From Aggregicoccus sp. 17bor-14 (GTDB lineage: Bacteria > Myxococcota > Myxococcia > Myxococcales > Myxococcaceae), in the NCBI RefSeq assembly GCF_009659535.1, contig NZ_VJZZ01000007.1:62001-126000 (forward strand): 64,000 bases of DNA. The letters are read 5' to 3'. A program made the position numbers and the translations under genes. Below are positions 51,736 to 61,694 of the stretch, one piece after another (the stretch's first letter is position 1; each line of letters starts with the position of its first letter). The notes beneath the pieces were generated by a model. The model was not told the DNA's origin, searched no databases, and saw only the letters and a list, made by a program, of their open reading frames with translations.

Positions 51736-53228
51736 CGACGAAGGCGCAGGAAGCGGGTGAGCAGCCCGTGGGTACGCGGGGTGAGGCGGCGCCGGTTCCA
51801 CGCGTCCCCCAGCTTCTTCACCACCTCGCCGCGCGTGGGGTAGGGGAGCACCGTGCTCGCGAGCGCCCCCAGGGACAGCCCCTCGGTCATCGCGAGCACC
51901 AGCTCCCCGAGGCTCTCGCCCGCGTGCGCGCCCACGAGCGTCGCTCCCAGGATGCGCCCGCTCTTCGCGTCCACGTGCACGCGCGCGAAGCCCTCCGTCT
52001 CGCCCTCGAGCACGGCGCGGTCGACCGAAGAGAAGGGGACGGTGAGCGTCACCGTGCCGGGGCGCTTCGAAGCCTCCTCGGCGCCGAGGCCCACGTGCGC
52101 GAGCTCCGGGTCGGTGTACGTGCACCAGGGGATGACGAGGGCGCTGGCGCGCTTGCGCCCGAGGAAGAGGGCGTTCTGCAGCGCGACCCGCGCGAGCGCA
52201 TCCGCGGCGTGCGTGAACTTGAAGCGGCTGCAGATGTCTCCGGCCGCGTAGATGCGCGGGTTGCTCGTGCGCAGGTGGTCGTCTACCTCCACGCCGTGCG
52301 GCCCCGCCCTCACGCCCGCCGCGTCCAGCCCCAGCCCCTCCATCACGGGGCTGCGGCCCGTGGCCACCAGCAGCGCATCGCACGCGAGGGCGGAGGCCTC
52401 GAGCTGCACCTGCAGCGCTGCCTCGCGGTGGGCGGCGGCGGCAACGCGCTGCACCTTCGTCTGCAGGTGGAGCACGACCCCGTCGCGCTCGAGCGACCGC
52501 TGCACCACGCCCGCGGCCTCCGGGTCCTCGCGCGGGAGCAGCCCCGAGTCGCACACCACGTGCACCCGCGAGCCGAGCCGCGCGAAGGCCTGCGCGAGCT
52601 CGCAGCCGATGGGGCCTCCCCCCAGCACCACCAGCCGCTGCGGCAGCGCGGTCAGGGTGAACACCGTCTCGTTCGTGAGGTAGGGCACCTCCGCGAGCCC
52701 CGGGATGGGCGGCACCGCGGCGCGTCCGCCCGTGGCGATGAGCGCACGCGAGAAGCGCAGGCGCGTGCCCCCCACCTCCACCGCATCGCGTGCGACGAAG
52801 CGCGCATCCCCGAGGAACACGTCCACCCCGAGCTCGCGAAAGCGCGCCGCCGAGTCGTGCGGCGCGATGCCCGCGCGCAGCGAGCGCACGCGCGCCATCA
52901 CCTCGCCGAAGTCCACGCGCGCGCTGCCCGCGTGCACGCCGTAGGGCGCCGCGGTGCGCACCGCCTGCGCCACCCGCGAGGACGCGATGAGGGCCTTGGA
53001 GGGCACGCAGCCCACGTTGAGGCAGTCGCCGCCCAGCAGCGCGCGCTCCACCAGCGCCACCCGCGCGCCCAGCCCCGCGGCGCCCGCGGCCGCCACCAGC
53101 CCCGCCGTGCCCCCACCGATGATGACGAGGTTGTAGCGCCCCGCGGGCGTGGGGTTCGTCCAGTCCTGCGGGTGCACGTGGCGCCGCAGCGCCTCGTCGT
53201 GCGCGTCCCCCTCGAGCAGCGCGCTCAC
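51732..53228 (-). CDS. MerA-like FAD pyridine nucleotide-disulfide oxidoreductase
   Basis: A 498-residue flavoprotein of the mercuric reductase/lipoamide dehydrogenase class. It has the FAD fold LVIIGGGTAGLVAAAGAAGLG, the redox pair Cys69-Cys74 in GGDCLNVGCVPSK, the NAD(P) fold LVVLGGGPIGCELAQAFARLG, and the C-terminal dimer domain with GATLVGAHAGESLGELVLAM and LPYPTRGEVVKKL. It lacks the N-terminal metal-binding domain and the C-terminal Cys pair of true MerA, so mercury reduction is unlikely. It is coupled by GTGA to the VTT gene upstream and by ATGA to TIGR04282. Confidence 0.9.
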   Translation of the reverse strand: MSALLEGDAHDEALRRHVHPQDWTNPTPAGRYNLVIIGGGTAGLVAAAGAAGLGARVALVERALLGGDCLNVGCVPSKALIASSRVAQAVRTAAPYGVHAGSARVDFGEVMARVRSLRAGIAPHDSAARFRELGVDVFLGDARFVARDAVEVGGTRLRFSRALIATGGRAAVPPIPGLAEVPYLTNETVFTLTALPQRLVVLGGGPIGCELAQAFARLGSRVHVVCDSGLLPREDPEAAGVVQRSLERDGVVLHLQTKVQRVAAAAHREAALQVQLEASALACDALLVATGRSPVMEGLGLDAAGVRAGPHGVEVDDHLRTSNPRIYAAGDICSRFKFTHAADALARVALQNALFLGRKRASALVIPWCTYTDPELAHVGLGAEEASKRPGTVTLTVPFSSVDRAVLEGETEGFARVHVDAKSGRILGATLVGAHAGESLGELVLAMTEGLSLGALASTVLPYPTRGEVVKKLGDAWNRRRLTPRTHGLLTRFLRLRR

Positions 53229-53938
53229 GCGGCCTCCTTCGCGGCCGGGGCCTCCAGCGCCTGCGCGAGCGCGCGGCGCGCCGTGCGGGTGATGAGCACG
53301 GTGGCCACCACCGTGGCCACCAGGCCTCCCCAGAAGAGCAGCTGCCCGTAGGGACCCCCCTGCGGGCGCCTCCCGCTCGCGAGCTCCGCGGCGCTCGTCA
53401 CCAGCGAGCCCAGGTACACGTAGAGCAGGGTGCCCGGGAACATGCCGATGAGCGAGGCGAGCGCGTACGTGCCCAGGCGCACCCGGGTGAGCCCCAGCGC
53501 GTAGTTGAGCAGGTTGAAGGGAAAGAGGGGCGAGAGGCGCAAGAGCAACACCACCTTGAAGCCCTGCGCCCCCACCGCGCGGTCCACCGCGGCAAAGCGG
53601 GGCTGGCTCGCGAGCCTGCGCTCGATGGGGCCGCGCAGCACGGTGCGCCCCAGCACGAAGGCGGCCATCGCCCCGAGCATGCTCGCCACCATCACCAGCA
53701 GCGTGCCCTGCACCGGTCCGTAGGCGAAGCCCGCGGCGAGCGTGAGCACCGAGCCCGGGATGAGCAGCACGCACGCGAGCACGTAGGCCGCGACGTACAG
53801 CGCCGCCCCCGCGCCGCCCGCCCCACGCATCTGCTCCACCAGCGCGAGCAGCCACCGGTTCAGCGGCAGCAGGAACAGCGCCGCCCCCGCCCCCGCCACG
53901 ACCAGCGCCGCCAGCGTCCACTTCGCTCCTGCCCTCAT
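53225..53938 (-). CDS. TVP38/TMEM64 (VTT/DedA-like) membrane protein
   Basis: A 237-residue multi-pass membrane protein. The VTT core reads PGSVLTLAAGFAYGPVQGTLLVMVASMLGAMAAFVLGR and VVLLLRLSPLFPFNLLNYALGLTRV. VTT proteins act in lipid scrambling or small-molecule movement across the membrane. The ATG at 53938 was chosen; an in-frame ATG at 53995 would add a basic leader. It is the first gene of the four-gene coupled operon, and a VTT/MerA-like/TIGR04282/TIGR04283 order recurs in bacteria to my knowledge. Confidence 0.9.
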   Translation of the reverse strand: MRAGAKWTLAALVVAGAGAALFLLPLNRWLLALVEQMRGAGGAGAALYVAAYVLACVLLIPGSVLTLAAGFAYGPVQGTLLVMVASMLGAMAAFVLGRTVLRGPIERRLASQPRFAAVDRAVGAQGFKVVLLLRLSPLFPFNLLNYALGLTRVRLGTYALASLIGMFPGTLLYVYLGSLVTSAAELASGRRPQGGPYGQLLFWGGLVATVVATVLITRTARRALAQALEAPAAKEAA

Positions 53939-54060
53939 GCGCCTCCCCGCGCGGCCCTGGGGCCGCTTCACCCGCGTTCTACGCGCGAGCCGCACGCCCG
54001 GTCACACCCGAAGGCTTCCGTGCGCAAGGAACTGGGCAGGTCAGGGTCCGCCTGTAGAGT

Positions 54061-56319
54061 GTGCAGCCTGCCGTGAGCTCGCCCTCCCTCGCCTCCGTCG
54101 CCGTCGGCCGCCCCGTGCGCGGCGAGTTCACCTACCGCATCCCGGAGGAGCTCGCCGGTCAGCTCGCGCCCGGCCAGCGCGTGCTCGTGCCCTTCGGCCG
54201 CGGCAAGGCGCTCGGCTTCTACCTGGGCCCCGCGCAGCCGCCGCCCGAGGCGGCCCTGCCGCGCCTCAAGCCCATCCACAGCGTGCTCGAGGCCTCGCCG
54301 GCGCTGCCCGCGGATCTCATCGCGCTCCTGCGCTTCGCCGCCGAGCACTACCGCTACCCGCTCGGCGAGGTGATCCGCGGCGCGCTGCCCCCGGGCCTCT
54401 CCAAGGCCGAGGAGGAGCACGAGGCGCGCCCCGACGTGCAGCACTTCGCGCGTGCCCTCACCACCGAGGTGCCCGCGGCACTCGCGCGCGCTCCCGCACA
54501 GTCCGCCGCGCTCGCGTACCTGCTCGCGGTGGGGGGAAGGGCGCCGCTCGAGGAGGTCGCGCACGCCATCCCCGGCGCGCGCGAGACGCTGAAGAAGCTC
54601 GCCCAGCGCGGCCTCGTGCGGCTGGAGGAGGAGGTGCTGCAGCCCGGCGTGCGCGAGGGGCTCGCGCAGGGCCGCCCCGCGCAGCTCACCCCCGAGCAGG
54701 CCGCGGCCGGCCAGGTGCTCGAGGCGGCGCTGGATGCCGGCGGCTTCAAGCCCTTCCTGCTGCACGGGGTGACGGGCAGCGGCAAGACCGAGGTCTACCT
54801 GCGCGCGGTGGAGCACGCGCGCGCGCAGGGCAAGGGCAGCCTCATCCTGGTGCCGGAGATCGCCCTCACCCCGCAGCTGGTGGGGCGCTTTCGCAGCCGC
54901 TTCGGCGCGGACGTGGCCGTGCTGCACTCGGGCCTCAAGGACCGCGAGCGGCTCTTCCACTGGCAGGCGCTGCGCAAGGGCTCGGTGCACATCGCGGTGG
55001 GCGTGCGCAGCGCCATCTTCGCGCCGGTGGACCGGCTCGGCCTCGTGGTGGTGGACGAGGAGCACGACCCCTCCTTCAAGCAGGAGGAGAAGCTGCGCTA
55101 CCAGGCGCGCGACCTCGCCGTGGTGCGCGCGAAGCAGGCCGGCGCGGTGGTGGTGCTGGGCTCGGCCACCCCGGCGCTCGAGACGCTGGAGAACGCGCGG
55201 CGCGGGCGCTACGGGCTCATCGAGCTGCGCCGCCGCGTGGACGACCGCCCCATGCCCTCGGTGGAGCTGGTGGACCTGCGCATCGAGCGCCCGCGCGAGG
55301 GCGCACCCACCACCGAGGAGGCGCCGGTGCTCAGCCGGCCCCTGCTGGACGCGATGGAGCAGACGCTCGAGCGCGGCCAGCAGGTCATCCTCTTCCTCAA
55401 CCGCCGCGGCCACAGCACCTTCCTGCTCTGCGAGGTGTGCGGCCACACGCTCAAGTGCAGCGAGTGCGACGTGTGCCTCACCCACCACCGCGGGCAGGGC
55501 AAGGTGGTGTGCCACTACTGCGGCCTCGCCACCGCCGTGCCCGAGCGCTGCAGCGAGTGCACCGGGCCGCTCTTGCGCCTGGGCGTGGGCACCGAGCGCG
55601 TGGAGGCCGAGGTCGCCGAGCGGCTGCCGCGCGCGCGCGTGGCCCGGCTGGACCGCGACTCGGCCACCAGCGCCGAGCGCCTCACCGAGCTGCTCGCCGC
55701 CTTCGCGCGCCGGGAGATCGACGTGCTGGTGGGCACGCAGATGGTGGCCAAGGGGCACGACTTCCCCGGCGTCACGCTGGTGTGCGTGGTGATGGCGGAC
55801 ACCTCGCTCGCCATCCCGGACTTCCGCGCCGGCGAGCGCACCTTCCACCTGCTCACCCAGGTGGGCGGGCGCGCGGGGCGCGGCAAGGACCCGGGGCGCG
55901 TCCTCATCCAGAGCTACAACCCGGACGCCGAGCCCGTGCGCCGCGTGCTCGCCCACGACTTCGACGGCTTCAGCGAGCAGGAGCTGCAGTGGCGCAAGGC
56001 GCTCGCCTATCCGCCCTTCGCCCGCCTCGCCGCCATCCGGCTCGAGGGGGAGAACGCGGAGCAGACCGCGGGCGTCGCGCGCTTCCTCGGAGACCACCTC
56101 GCGCGCCGCATGCCGCCCCCGTCCGCCGGGGTGCGCCTGCTAGGGCCCGCGCTCGCCCCCATCAGCCGCATCCGCGGCAAGACGCGCTGGCAGCTGCTGC
56201 TCAAGGCGCCCACCCACGCCGCGCTCGCCCCCCTGCTCGCCAGCCTGGAATCGAAGCTCGACGACGTGCCCGCGAGCGTCCGGGTGGTGATCGACGTGGA
56301 CCCGGGCGCGATGCTGTAG
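54061..56319 (+). CDS. priA: Primosomal replication-restart helicase PriA
   Basis: A 752-residue PriA (GTG 54061; GTG 54073 also fits). PriA binds stalled forks and reloads DnaB. Domains: 3-prime-end-binding region (VAVGRPVRGEFTYRIPEELA), the helicase lobe with GVTGSGKTEVYLRAV and the DEEH box in VVVDEEHDPSFK, and a Cys-rich zinc module (CEVCGHTLKCSECDVCLTHHRGQGKVVCHYCGL, then CSECTG). The second lobe has VGGRAGRGKDPG. Length is typical. The giant fusion gene begins 15 bases after its stop. Confidence 0.95.
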   Translation: MQPAVSSPSLASVAVGRPVRGEFTYRIPEELAGQLAPGQRVLVPFGRGKALGFYLGPAQPPPEAALPRLKPIHSVLEASPALPADLIALLRFAAEHYRYPLGEVIRGALPPGLSKAEEEHEARPDVQHFARALTTEVPAALARAPAQSAALAYLLAVGGRAPLEEVAHAIPGARETLKKLAQRGLVRLEEEVLQPGVREGLAQGRPAQLTPEQAAAGQVLEAALDAGGFKPFLLHGVTGSGKTEVYLRAVEHARAQGKGSLILVPEIALTPQLVGRFRSRFGADVAVLHSGLKDRERLFHWQALRKGSVHIAVGVRSAIFAPVDRLGLVVVDEEHDPSFKQEEKLRYQARDLAVVRAKQAGAVVVLGSATPALETLENARRGRYGLIELRRRVDDRPMPSVELVDLRIERPREGAPTTEEAPVLSRPLLDAMEQTLERGQQVILFLNRRGHSTFLLCEVCGHTLKCSECDVCLTHHRGQGKVVCHYCGLATAVPERCSECTGPLLRLGVGTERVEAEVAERLPRARVARLDRDSATSAERLTELLAAFARREIDVLVGTQMVAKGHDFPGVTLVCVVMADTSLAIPDFRAGERTFHLLTQVGGRAGRGKDPGRVLIQSYNPDAEPVRRVLAHDFDGFSEQELQWRKALAYPPFARLAAIRLEGENAEQTAGVARFLGDHLARRMPPPSAGVRLLGPALAPISRIRGKTRWQLLLKAPTHAALAPLLASLESKLDDVPASVRVVIDVDPGAML

Positions 56320-56334
56320 ACTTTCCAGCCCCCT

Positions 56335-59300
56335 ATGGCCGCGCCGGTCCTCCTCGTCCACGACGACATCGCCACCATCGCCGCCGTGCGCCGCCTCCTC
56401 GCGCGCGAGGGACACGAGGTCATCCTCGCCACCTCCGCCGCAGACGCGCTCATCGCCTACGGCCACCACCTGCCCGCCCTGCTGGTGCTCGCGCCCTCGG
56501 TGGAGAGCGGCCGCGGCCACGTGGTGCTGGACGAGCTCGCGCAGCACCCGGACGGCCGGCTCGCGCGCGTGCTGCTGCTCGGCGAGCCCATCCCCGGCTA
56601 CGGCGCGCCCGTGGCCCCGCTGCCCCTGGACGGCCCCGCCTTCCTCCAGCAGGTGGACTCCCTCGTGCGCTCGCCCACCGAGGCGGACGCCTGGTACGTC
56701 ATCGAGAACCGCGCCTCGGCCGAGCGCGCTCCCTACTTCCCCGCCCAGCCGCAGGACCCGTGGGCGTTGGGGGCGGCGGGAGGCGCCGAGGGCAGCAGCC
56801 ACTCCGCGCTCGCCGACGCCCTCTTCGGAGACCTCGCCCCCCTGCAGTCCGCTGACTGGGAGCTCGCCGCGACGGACAGCGGCGCCGAGCGCGAGGAGGT
56901 GCGCCGGCAGCGCGAGGCGCAGACCGCCGCCGTCGCCGACGCCGCCCTCGCGCGCGCCCACGACGAGGTGGAGGCCGAGGCGCTCGCGAGCCTCGACTCC
57001 CTGCTGGGCGCCGGTGCGGCTCCGGCGGCCGCCGTGGACGAGGACGCCCTGGACGCGCTCGAGGCCGAGGTGCGCCGCGAGGCCCACGCCCGCCGCATGC
57101 AGCGCGAGCTCGCCGAGGGTCAGCGCCCCATGGTCGGTGGCGGCCTCGAGGCGGCTCCCGCCGCATCGTCGGCGGACGGCGACCTGCCCTGGGCGGCCGA
57201 GCCGGAGCCTGCGGCGGCTGCTGCTCCTGAAGGGCTCCCGAGCATGCCGCCCGTCCGCGAGGAGCCGGGCGCACGCAGCCGCTGGGCCGCCCTCGAGGCG
57301 GAGGAGTCCGGGCTGGGGTGGAGCGCCGCAGCGCCGGCGCCGCACGGCGGCGGGTTGGCGGCGGAGCTCCCGGCGCACGAGGCGCCGGAGCCCGCGGACG
57401 CTGGCGGCTACGGCGAGCCCACGGCCCACTCGGCGCACGAAGAGGCGACGGCCTACGGAGCGTATGCCGGCGCGACGCACGAGGACGCCGCTGCCTACGG
57501 CGAGTACGCGGCCCCTTCGACGCATGGCAATGCGGGGGCCTATGGCGAGCTCGCAGACGCTTCGACAGCCGCAGATGCTGGGGCCTACGGCGAGCTCGCA
57601 GCCGCCCCGGTGCAAGCGGAGCTGGCGGCCTACGGCGACTACGCCGGCGCGACAAGCGAGCACGCCGGGACCGATGGCGAGCACTCCGCCACCGCGACAT
57701 ACGAAGACGCCGGGCGCTACGGGGAGTACTCCGCCCCCGCGACACACGAGGCGTCCGGGCCGGAGGGCGAGCTCACGGCAGAGGGGCTGATGCCCGTCGG
57801 CGTGGGGCGCTACGGCGAGCTCGCGCCAGCCTCCGCGATGCCCGACGAGCCCGGGACCGACGGAGAGTACTCGGGTCCATCGGCGAGCCCCGAGCCCGCG
57901 ACTCACGGTGCGTACGCGGACCCATCCGCGCACTCGGAGTCTGCGGCCTACGGTGCGTACGCGGACCCATCGGCGCAGCCGGAGCCCGAGGCCTACGGTG
58001 CCTACGCGGCCGAACCTCCGGCGGACCCGGAGCCCGGAACCTACGGGCTCCACGAGGCGGGAGCTCCTTCGCTCGGAGCGCCTGTCTCCGATGGCGAATA
58101 CACGTCGGGCGCGGAGGGGCTTACGGAGCCTGCCGCGTACGGAGAGTACGCGGCGGAAGTTGCGGCACCTCCGCAGTACGCGCTCGCCGACGAAGTGGGA
58201 AGCGCATCACACGGCGAACTCGAGAGCGAGGGCGCGTACGCTGCGCTCGAGGGTGACGGCGCTGCCGACGCCGCTTCGCTGTACGCGCACGGCGGCGCAT
58301 CCGGTGAGGAGCTCGCGCCGCTCGACGACGCGACGGGTGGCTTCCTCGAGCCCGTGCCGGGTACTCCGGACGGTGCATACGTGCCCGACGCCGGAACGCT
58401 CGAGGGTGAGGAAGGGCAGGGCGCGGCGCCCTTGACGGGCCCCGCGGCTCACGCGGAGCCGGCGGACGAGTTGCTCGCCTCCGATGATGCATCCGGTGAC
58501 GACGCTCACTCCGCGGACGAACTGGACGCCGAAGCGCAGGCCGGTGCCTTCCGCGCGGAGACCCCGCTCGGGTCGAGCCCCGACTTCGAGTCCGCGCGCA
58601 TGCCCGCCTCCGTAGACGTGTGGGCCGAGCGCCGGCGCTCACCGAGGGGCAACGCTGGCGGCGTTCCCGGGCGCGAAGGCCCCACGGCGCCCATGCCTCC
58701 CTCCGTGGTCAGCGTGGGCCGCAAGACCCTGCTGTTCGCGCGGCCCACGGCGCCCGCCGTGCCCTCTTCGCTGGAGAGCGCGCACGAGGCGCCTCCTGGC
58801 CACGAGGAGCTCGACGCGGGCGGCACGCAGGCCTCGTGGACCGAGCAGACGCTCGAGGCGGAGCTGGAGCGCGAGGTGGGCGCGCGCGCCCTGCACGCGC
58901 AGGCGCTGCAGGCCGCGGCCGAGGCGCGCGCGGAGGCGGAGCGCGCGCTGCAGGAAGAGGTGGAGCGGCGTGCACTCGAGGCAGAGGCCGAGGCCCGCGC
59001 CGAGGAAGAGGCTCGGGCCGAGGAGGCTCGGGCCGAGGAGGCTCGAGCCGAGGAGGCGCGCGCTGAGCAAGAGCGCACTGAGCAGGAGAGCGCCGCGCTC
59101 GAGGCCGACGCGCAGGCCGAGCGCGAGCGGGCGCTGCAGGAGGCGCACGCGCACGCCGAGCAGCAGCAGCGGCTGCAGCAGGCGGAGCGCGAGGCCCGCG
59201 CCCTCGCGGAGGCCGAGGCGGAGCGGGCGCTGCGCGCTGCGGCGGAGGCCCGCGCGGAAGCCGCCCGGGCGGACTCCCTGCGCCGGGCCGAGGAGTCCGA

Positions 59301-61131
59301 GGCGCGGCTCACCACGGAGCACGCAGCGCGCCTGGAGGCTGAGCGCGTGGCCCGTGCCGAGGCGGAGGCCCGGGCCGCTGCGGCAGCGGCAGCCCGCGCG
59401 GAGGCCGAGGCGCGCGCAGAGGCCGCCGCGGCCGCGCGCGCGGAGGCGGAGGCGCGCGCCGCGCTGGAGACGGCGGGGCGCGCCGCAGCGGAGGCCGCGG
59501 CGCAGGCGCGCGGGGACGAGGCACGCGCGCTGCGGGCGCAGGCCGAGGCACTGCAGCAGCGGGCCGACGAGGAGGCTGCCCGGCGCGCGGCGGCAGAGGC
59601 GCGCGCCGCGCAGGAGGCCGCGGCGCGCTCGGACGCGGACGCGCGCGCCCAGGAGGAGATCGCCCGCCTGAAGGCCGCGCTCGCGGCGCTGCGCCGCGAC
59701 GCCGAGGCGAAGCTGCGCGCGGCGCAGGCCAGCGTCGAGGCGCAGCGCGAGCAGCAGGGGCGCGAGGCGCTGGAGTCGGCGCGCGCCGAGGCGCTCGCCG
59801 CGGCCCAGGCCGAGGCGGAGCGGGTGCGCGAGGCGGTGCTGGCCGAGGCGGCGCACCTGCAGCAGGAGGCCCAGGCCGCGCAGGAGGCCGCGCGCCGGGA
59901 GCTCGAGCGCGCGCAGCGCGAGGCCGCGGAGGCCGAGGCCCGCGAGCGCGAGGCGCGCAGCGCGCGGGACGAGGCGCGGCGCCTGGAGGCGGAGCTGCAG
60001 CGCGAGCGCGAGGCGCTGCAGCAGTCGGGCGCATCGCCCGCGGGCGCGAAGGTGCTGAGGCTGGAGCGCGTGGCGGGCGTGGGCGTGGAATTCGCGCCGA
60101 CGGGCACGCTCGAGCGCGCACCGCTCGCGCGCCTGCTCATCCAGCTGTGCGAGGCGGGGGCGCAGGTGCGGCTCACCCTGCGTGCCCCCGAGGTGGAGCG
60201 CGTGCTGTGGCTGCGCGAGGGCGCGCTCGTGGGGGCGCTGTCCACCGCCCCGGGCGAGACGCTGCTCGAGCGCGCGCGGCGCGACGGCCTCATCGACGCG
60301 CGCCAGGAGTCCGAGCTGCGCCGGGTGCGCACCCAGGCTCCGGGTGCGCAGCTCGAGGCCCTGCGCGCGCGCGGCTACCTGCGCGACTCCGAGGTGGTGC
60401 CGCTCGCCCAGCGCTACACCGAGCAGGTGGCGCTCGACGCGCTCTCCGAGCCCCACGTGCACTACCGCCTCGCGGTGGCCGCGCCTCCTCCCGAGGTCGC
60501 CCCTGCGGCGGCGCCCCGCCCGCTGCTGCACCTGCTCGCCGAGGCGCTGCGCAACGCGCTCGCCGCCGATGCGCTGCTCGCCGAGGCTGGCGGCCTGCGC
60601 GCCGTGGCCGAGCCGCGCCCGGGCAGCCCCGCTCCCGAGGCCTTTGGCCTGCCGCCGCGCGAGCGCGCCCTGCTCGAGCGCATCGACGGCGCCCGCCCCG
60701 ACGCCGAGCGCACCCTCGAGGCGCTGCTGCGCGCGGCGGGGCTGCCCCAGGACGTCGCCCTCAAGGCGCTCGCGGTGGCGCACGCCCTGGGCCTCTTCGC
60801 CCTGCGCCCCGCGGAGCCCGGGACGGCGGACGAGGAGGCCGTCCCCACGCCGGCCGAGCTGGACGTGCAGCGACTCGAGGCCAAGTTCGAGGAGGTGCAG
60901 GACGCGGACTACTTCACCGTGCTCGGCCTGCCGCGCTCGGCGGGCGGCGAGGAGGTGCGGCGCGCCTACGCCCAGCTCGCCGAGGAGTTCCACCCCCTGC
61001 GCTTCGCCGGCCACCCGGACGTGAGCCTGCAGCAGCGGGCGCACCAGATCCGCAGCCTGCTCGCCGAGGCAGCGCGCGCCCTCGGAGATGACCGGCTGCG
61101 TCAGGAGTACGCGCGCAACCTGCTGGACTGA
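56335..61131 (+). CDS. Giant pseudo-receiver / repeat / coiled-coil / PATAN (DUF4388) / J-like protein
   Basis: A 1598-residue protein. Residues 1-105 read as a receiver fold ([17 protein letters not shown]) without the phosphoacceptor Asp (Ala in [10 protein letters not shown]) or the conserved Lys, so it is a pseudo-receiver. Residues 105-360 are acidic and low-complexity. About 359-620 is a 15-residue YG repeat array. About 839-1235 is a long Ala/Glu/Arg coiled coil. About 1245-1390 resembles DUF4388/PATAN ([29 protein letters not shown]). About 1525-1597 is a J-like domain ([24 protein letters not shown]) with HPL instead of HPD. No membrane segment. It resembles AglZ/FrzS scaffolds only in layout. 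It lies directly after priA and before def. Confidence 0.85.
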   Translation: MAAPVLLVHDDIATIAAVRRLLAREGHEVILATSAADALIAYGHHLPALLVLAPSVESGRGHVVLDELAQHPDGRLARVLLLGEPIPGYGAPVAPLPLDGPAFLQQVDSLVRSPTEADAWYVIENRASAERAPYFPAQPQDPWALGAAGGAEGSSHSALADALFGDLAPLQSADWELAATDSGAEREEVRRQREAQTAAVADAALARAHDEVEAEALASLDSLLGAGAAPAAAVDEDALDALEAEVRREAHARRMQRELAEGQRPMVGGGLEAAPAASSADGDLPWAAEPEPAAAAAPEGLPSMPPVREEPGARSRWAALEAEESGLGWSAAAPAPHGGGLAAELPAHEAPEPADAGGYGEPTAHSAHEEATAYGAYAGATHEDAAAYGEYAAPSTHGNAGAYGELADASTAADAGAYGELAAAPVQAELAAYGDYAGATSEHAGTDGEHSATATYEDAGRYGEYSAPATHEASGPEGELTAEGLMPVGVGRYGELAPASAMPDEPGTDGEYSGPSASPEPATHGAYADPSAHSESAAYGAYADPSAQPEPEAYGAYAAEPPADPEPGTYGLHEAGAPSLGAPVSDGEYTSGAEGLTEPAAYGEYAAEVAAPPQYALADEVGSASHGELESEGAYAALEGDGAADAASLYAHGGASGEELAPLDDATGGFLEPVPGTPDGAYVPDAGTLEGEEGQGAAPLTGPAAHAEPADELLASDDASGDDAHSADELDAEAQAGAFRAETPLGSSPDFESARMPASVDVWAERRRSPRGNAGGVPGREGPTAPMPPSVVSVGRKTLLFARPTAPAVPSSLESAHEAPPGHEELDAGGTQASWTEQTLEAELEREVGARALHAQALQAAAEARAEAERALQEEVERRALEAEAEARAEEEARAEEARAEEARAEEARAEQERTEQESAALEADAQAERERALQEAHAHAEQQQRLQQAEREARALAEAEAERALRAAAEARAEAARADSLRRAEESEARLTTEHAARLEAERVARAEAEARAAAAAAARAEAEARAEAAAAARAEAEARAALETAGRAAAEAAAQARGDEARALRAQAEALQQRADEEAARRAAAEARAAQEAAARSDADARAQEEIARLKAALAALRRDAEAKLRAAQASVEAQREQQGREALESARAEALAAAQAEAERVREAVLAEAAHLQQEAQAAQEAARRELERAQREAAEAEAREREARSARDEARRLEAELQREREALQQSGASPAGAKVLRLERVAGVGVEFAPTGTLERAPLARLLIQLCEAGAQVRLTLRAPEVERVLWLREGALVGALSTAPGETLLERARRDGLIDARQESELRRVRTQAPGAQLEALRARGYLRDSEVVPLAQRYTEQVALDALSEPHVHYRLAVAAPPPEVAPAAAPRPLLHLLAEALRNALAADALLAEAGGLRAVAEPRPGSPAPEAFGLPPRERALLERIDGARPDAERTLEALLRAAGLPQDVALKALAVAHALGLFALRPAEPGTADEEAVPTPAELDVQRLEAKFEEVQDADYFTVLGLPRSAGGEEVRRAYAQLAEEFHPLRFAGHPDVSLQQRAHQIRSLLAEAARALGDDRLRQEYARNLLD
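57409..58200 (+). repeat. 15-residue (45-bp) degenerate tandem repeat in the giant protein
   Basis: Codons for Tyr-Gly (or Asp/His-Gly) recur nearly every 45 bases: 57409, 57454, 57496, 57541, 57586, 57631, 57673, 57718, then 57763, 57811, 57859, 57904, 57949 and 57994. Units read like AYGEYAxPxxxxxxG, with 14-16-residue variation. At least 14 copies are clear, followed by looser copies to about 58200. The array is Ala/Glu/Pro-rich and probably extended or fibrous. Confidence 0.75.
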
Positions 61132-61165
61132 CGTGCGGGCCTGACGTGGTAGAAGGCGCCCCGCC

Positions 61166-61687
61166 ATGCGCCGCGACATCCTCCTCTGGCCCCATCCCCT
61201 GCTGAAGCAGAAGGCTGCCCCGGTGCTCCACGTGGACGCGCGCGTGCGCGCCCTCGTCGAGGACCTCTTCGAGACCATGTACGCCGCCGAGGGCGTGGGG
61301 CTCGCCGCCACCCAGGTGGGCGTGCTCGAGCGGGTGCTCGTGCTGGACACCACCTCGCGCCAGCCGCACCTGCAGCCGCTCGCCATGGTGAACCCGGTCA
61401 TCGTCGCCGAGGAGGGCGAGCAGGTGTACGCGGAGGGTTGTCTCTCGCTCCCCGGCGAGGTCGAGGACGTGGCGCGCGCCGCCGTCGTCACCGTGCGCTA
61501 CCTCGACCTGCAGGGGCAGGAGCAGAGCGTGCGCTGCGAGGGGCTGCTCTCGGTCGCGGTGCAGCACGAGCTGGACCACCTGGACGGCATCGTCTTCGTG
61601 GACCACGTCTCGGTGCTCAAGCGCGAGCTCATCCGCCGCCGCATGAAGCGCCGCCAGGCCGAGCGCGAGCCGCGCACCGGCACCTGA
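61166..61687 (+). CDS. def: Peptide deformylase
   Basis: A 173-residue metalloenzyme that removes the N-formyl group from nascent proteins. All three motifs are present: GVGLAATQ, EGCLSLPGE and QHELDHLDG (HExxH plus Cys metal ligands). The C-terminal basic tail (LIRRRMKRRQAEREP) is usual. It begins 34 bases after the giant gene and faces the endonuclease III gene, seven bases away. Its partner fmt is far off at 13.8 kb. Confidence 0.96.
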   Translation: MRRDILLWPHPLLKQKAAPVLHVDARVRALVEDLFETMYAAEGVGLAATQVGVLERVLVLDTTSRQPHLQPLAMVNPVIVAEEGEQVYAEGCLSLPGEVEDVARAAVVTVRYLDLQGQEQSVRCEGLLSVAVQHELDHLDGIVFVDHVSVLKRELIRRRMKRRQAEREPRTGT

Positions 61688-61694
61688 GGCCGCT

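Noticed and set aside
51732-53228. Mercury-resistance operon
   Set aside because: The flavoprotein resembles MerA, but the C-terminal Cys pair and metal-binding N-terminal domain are missing and there is no merR, merT or merP.
57409-58200. CRISPR array
   Set aside because: The 45-base periodicity is in-frame, degenerate and protein-coding, with no identical direct repeats or unique spacers and no cas genes.
56335-61131. Identification as the motility protein AglZ or FrzS
   Set aside because: Only the pseudo-receiver plus coiled-coil layout is shared; N-terminal sequence, the repeats and the PATAN/J-like ends differ.
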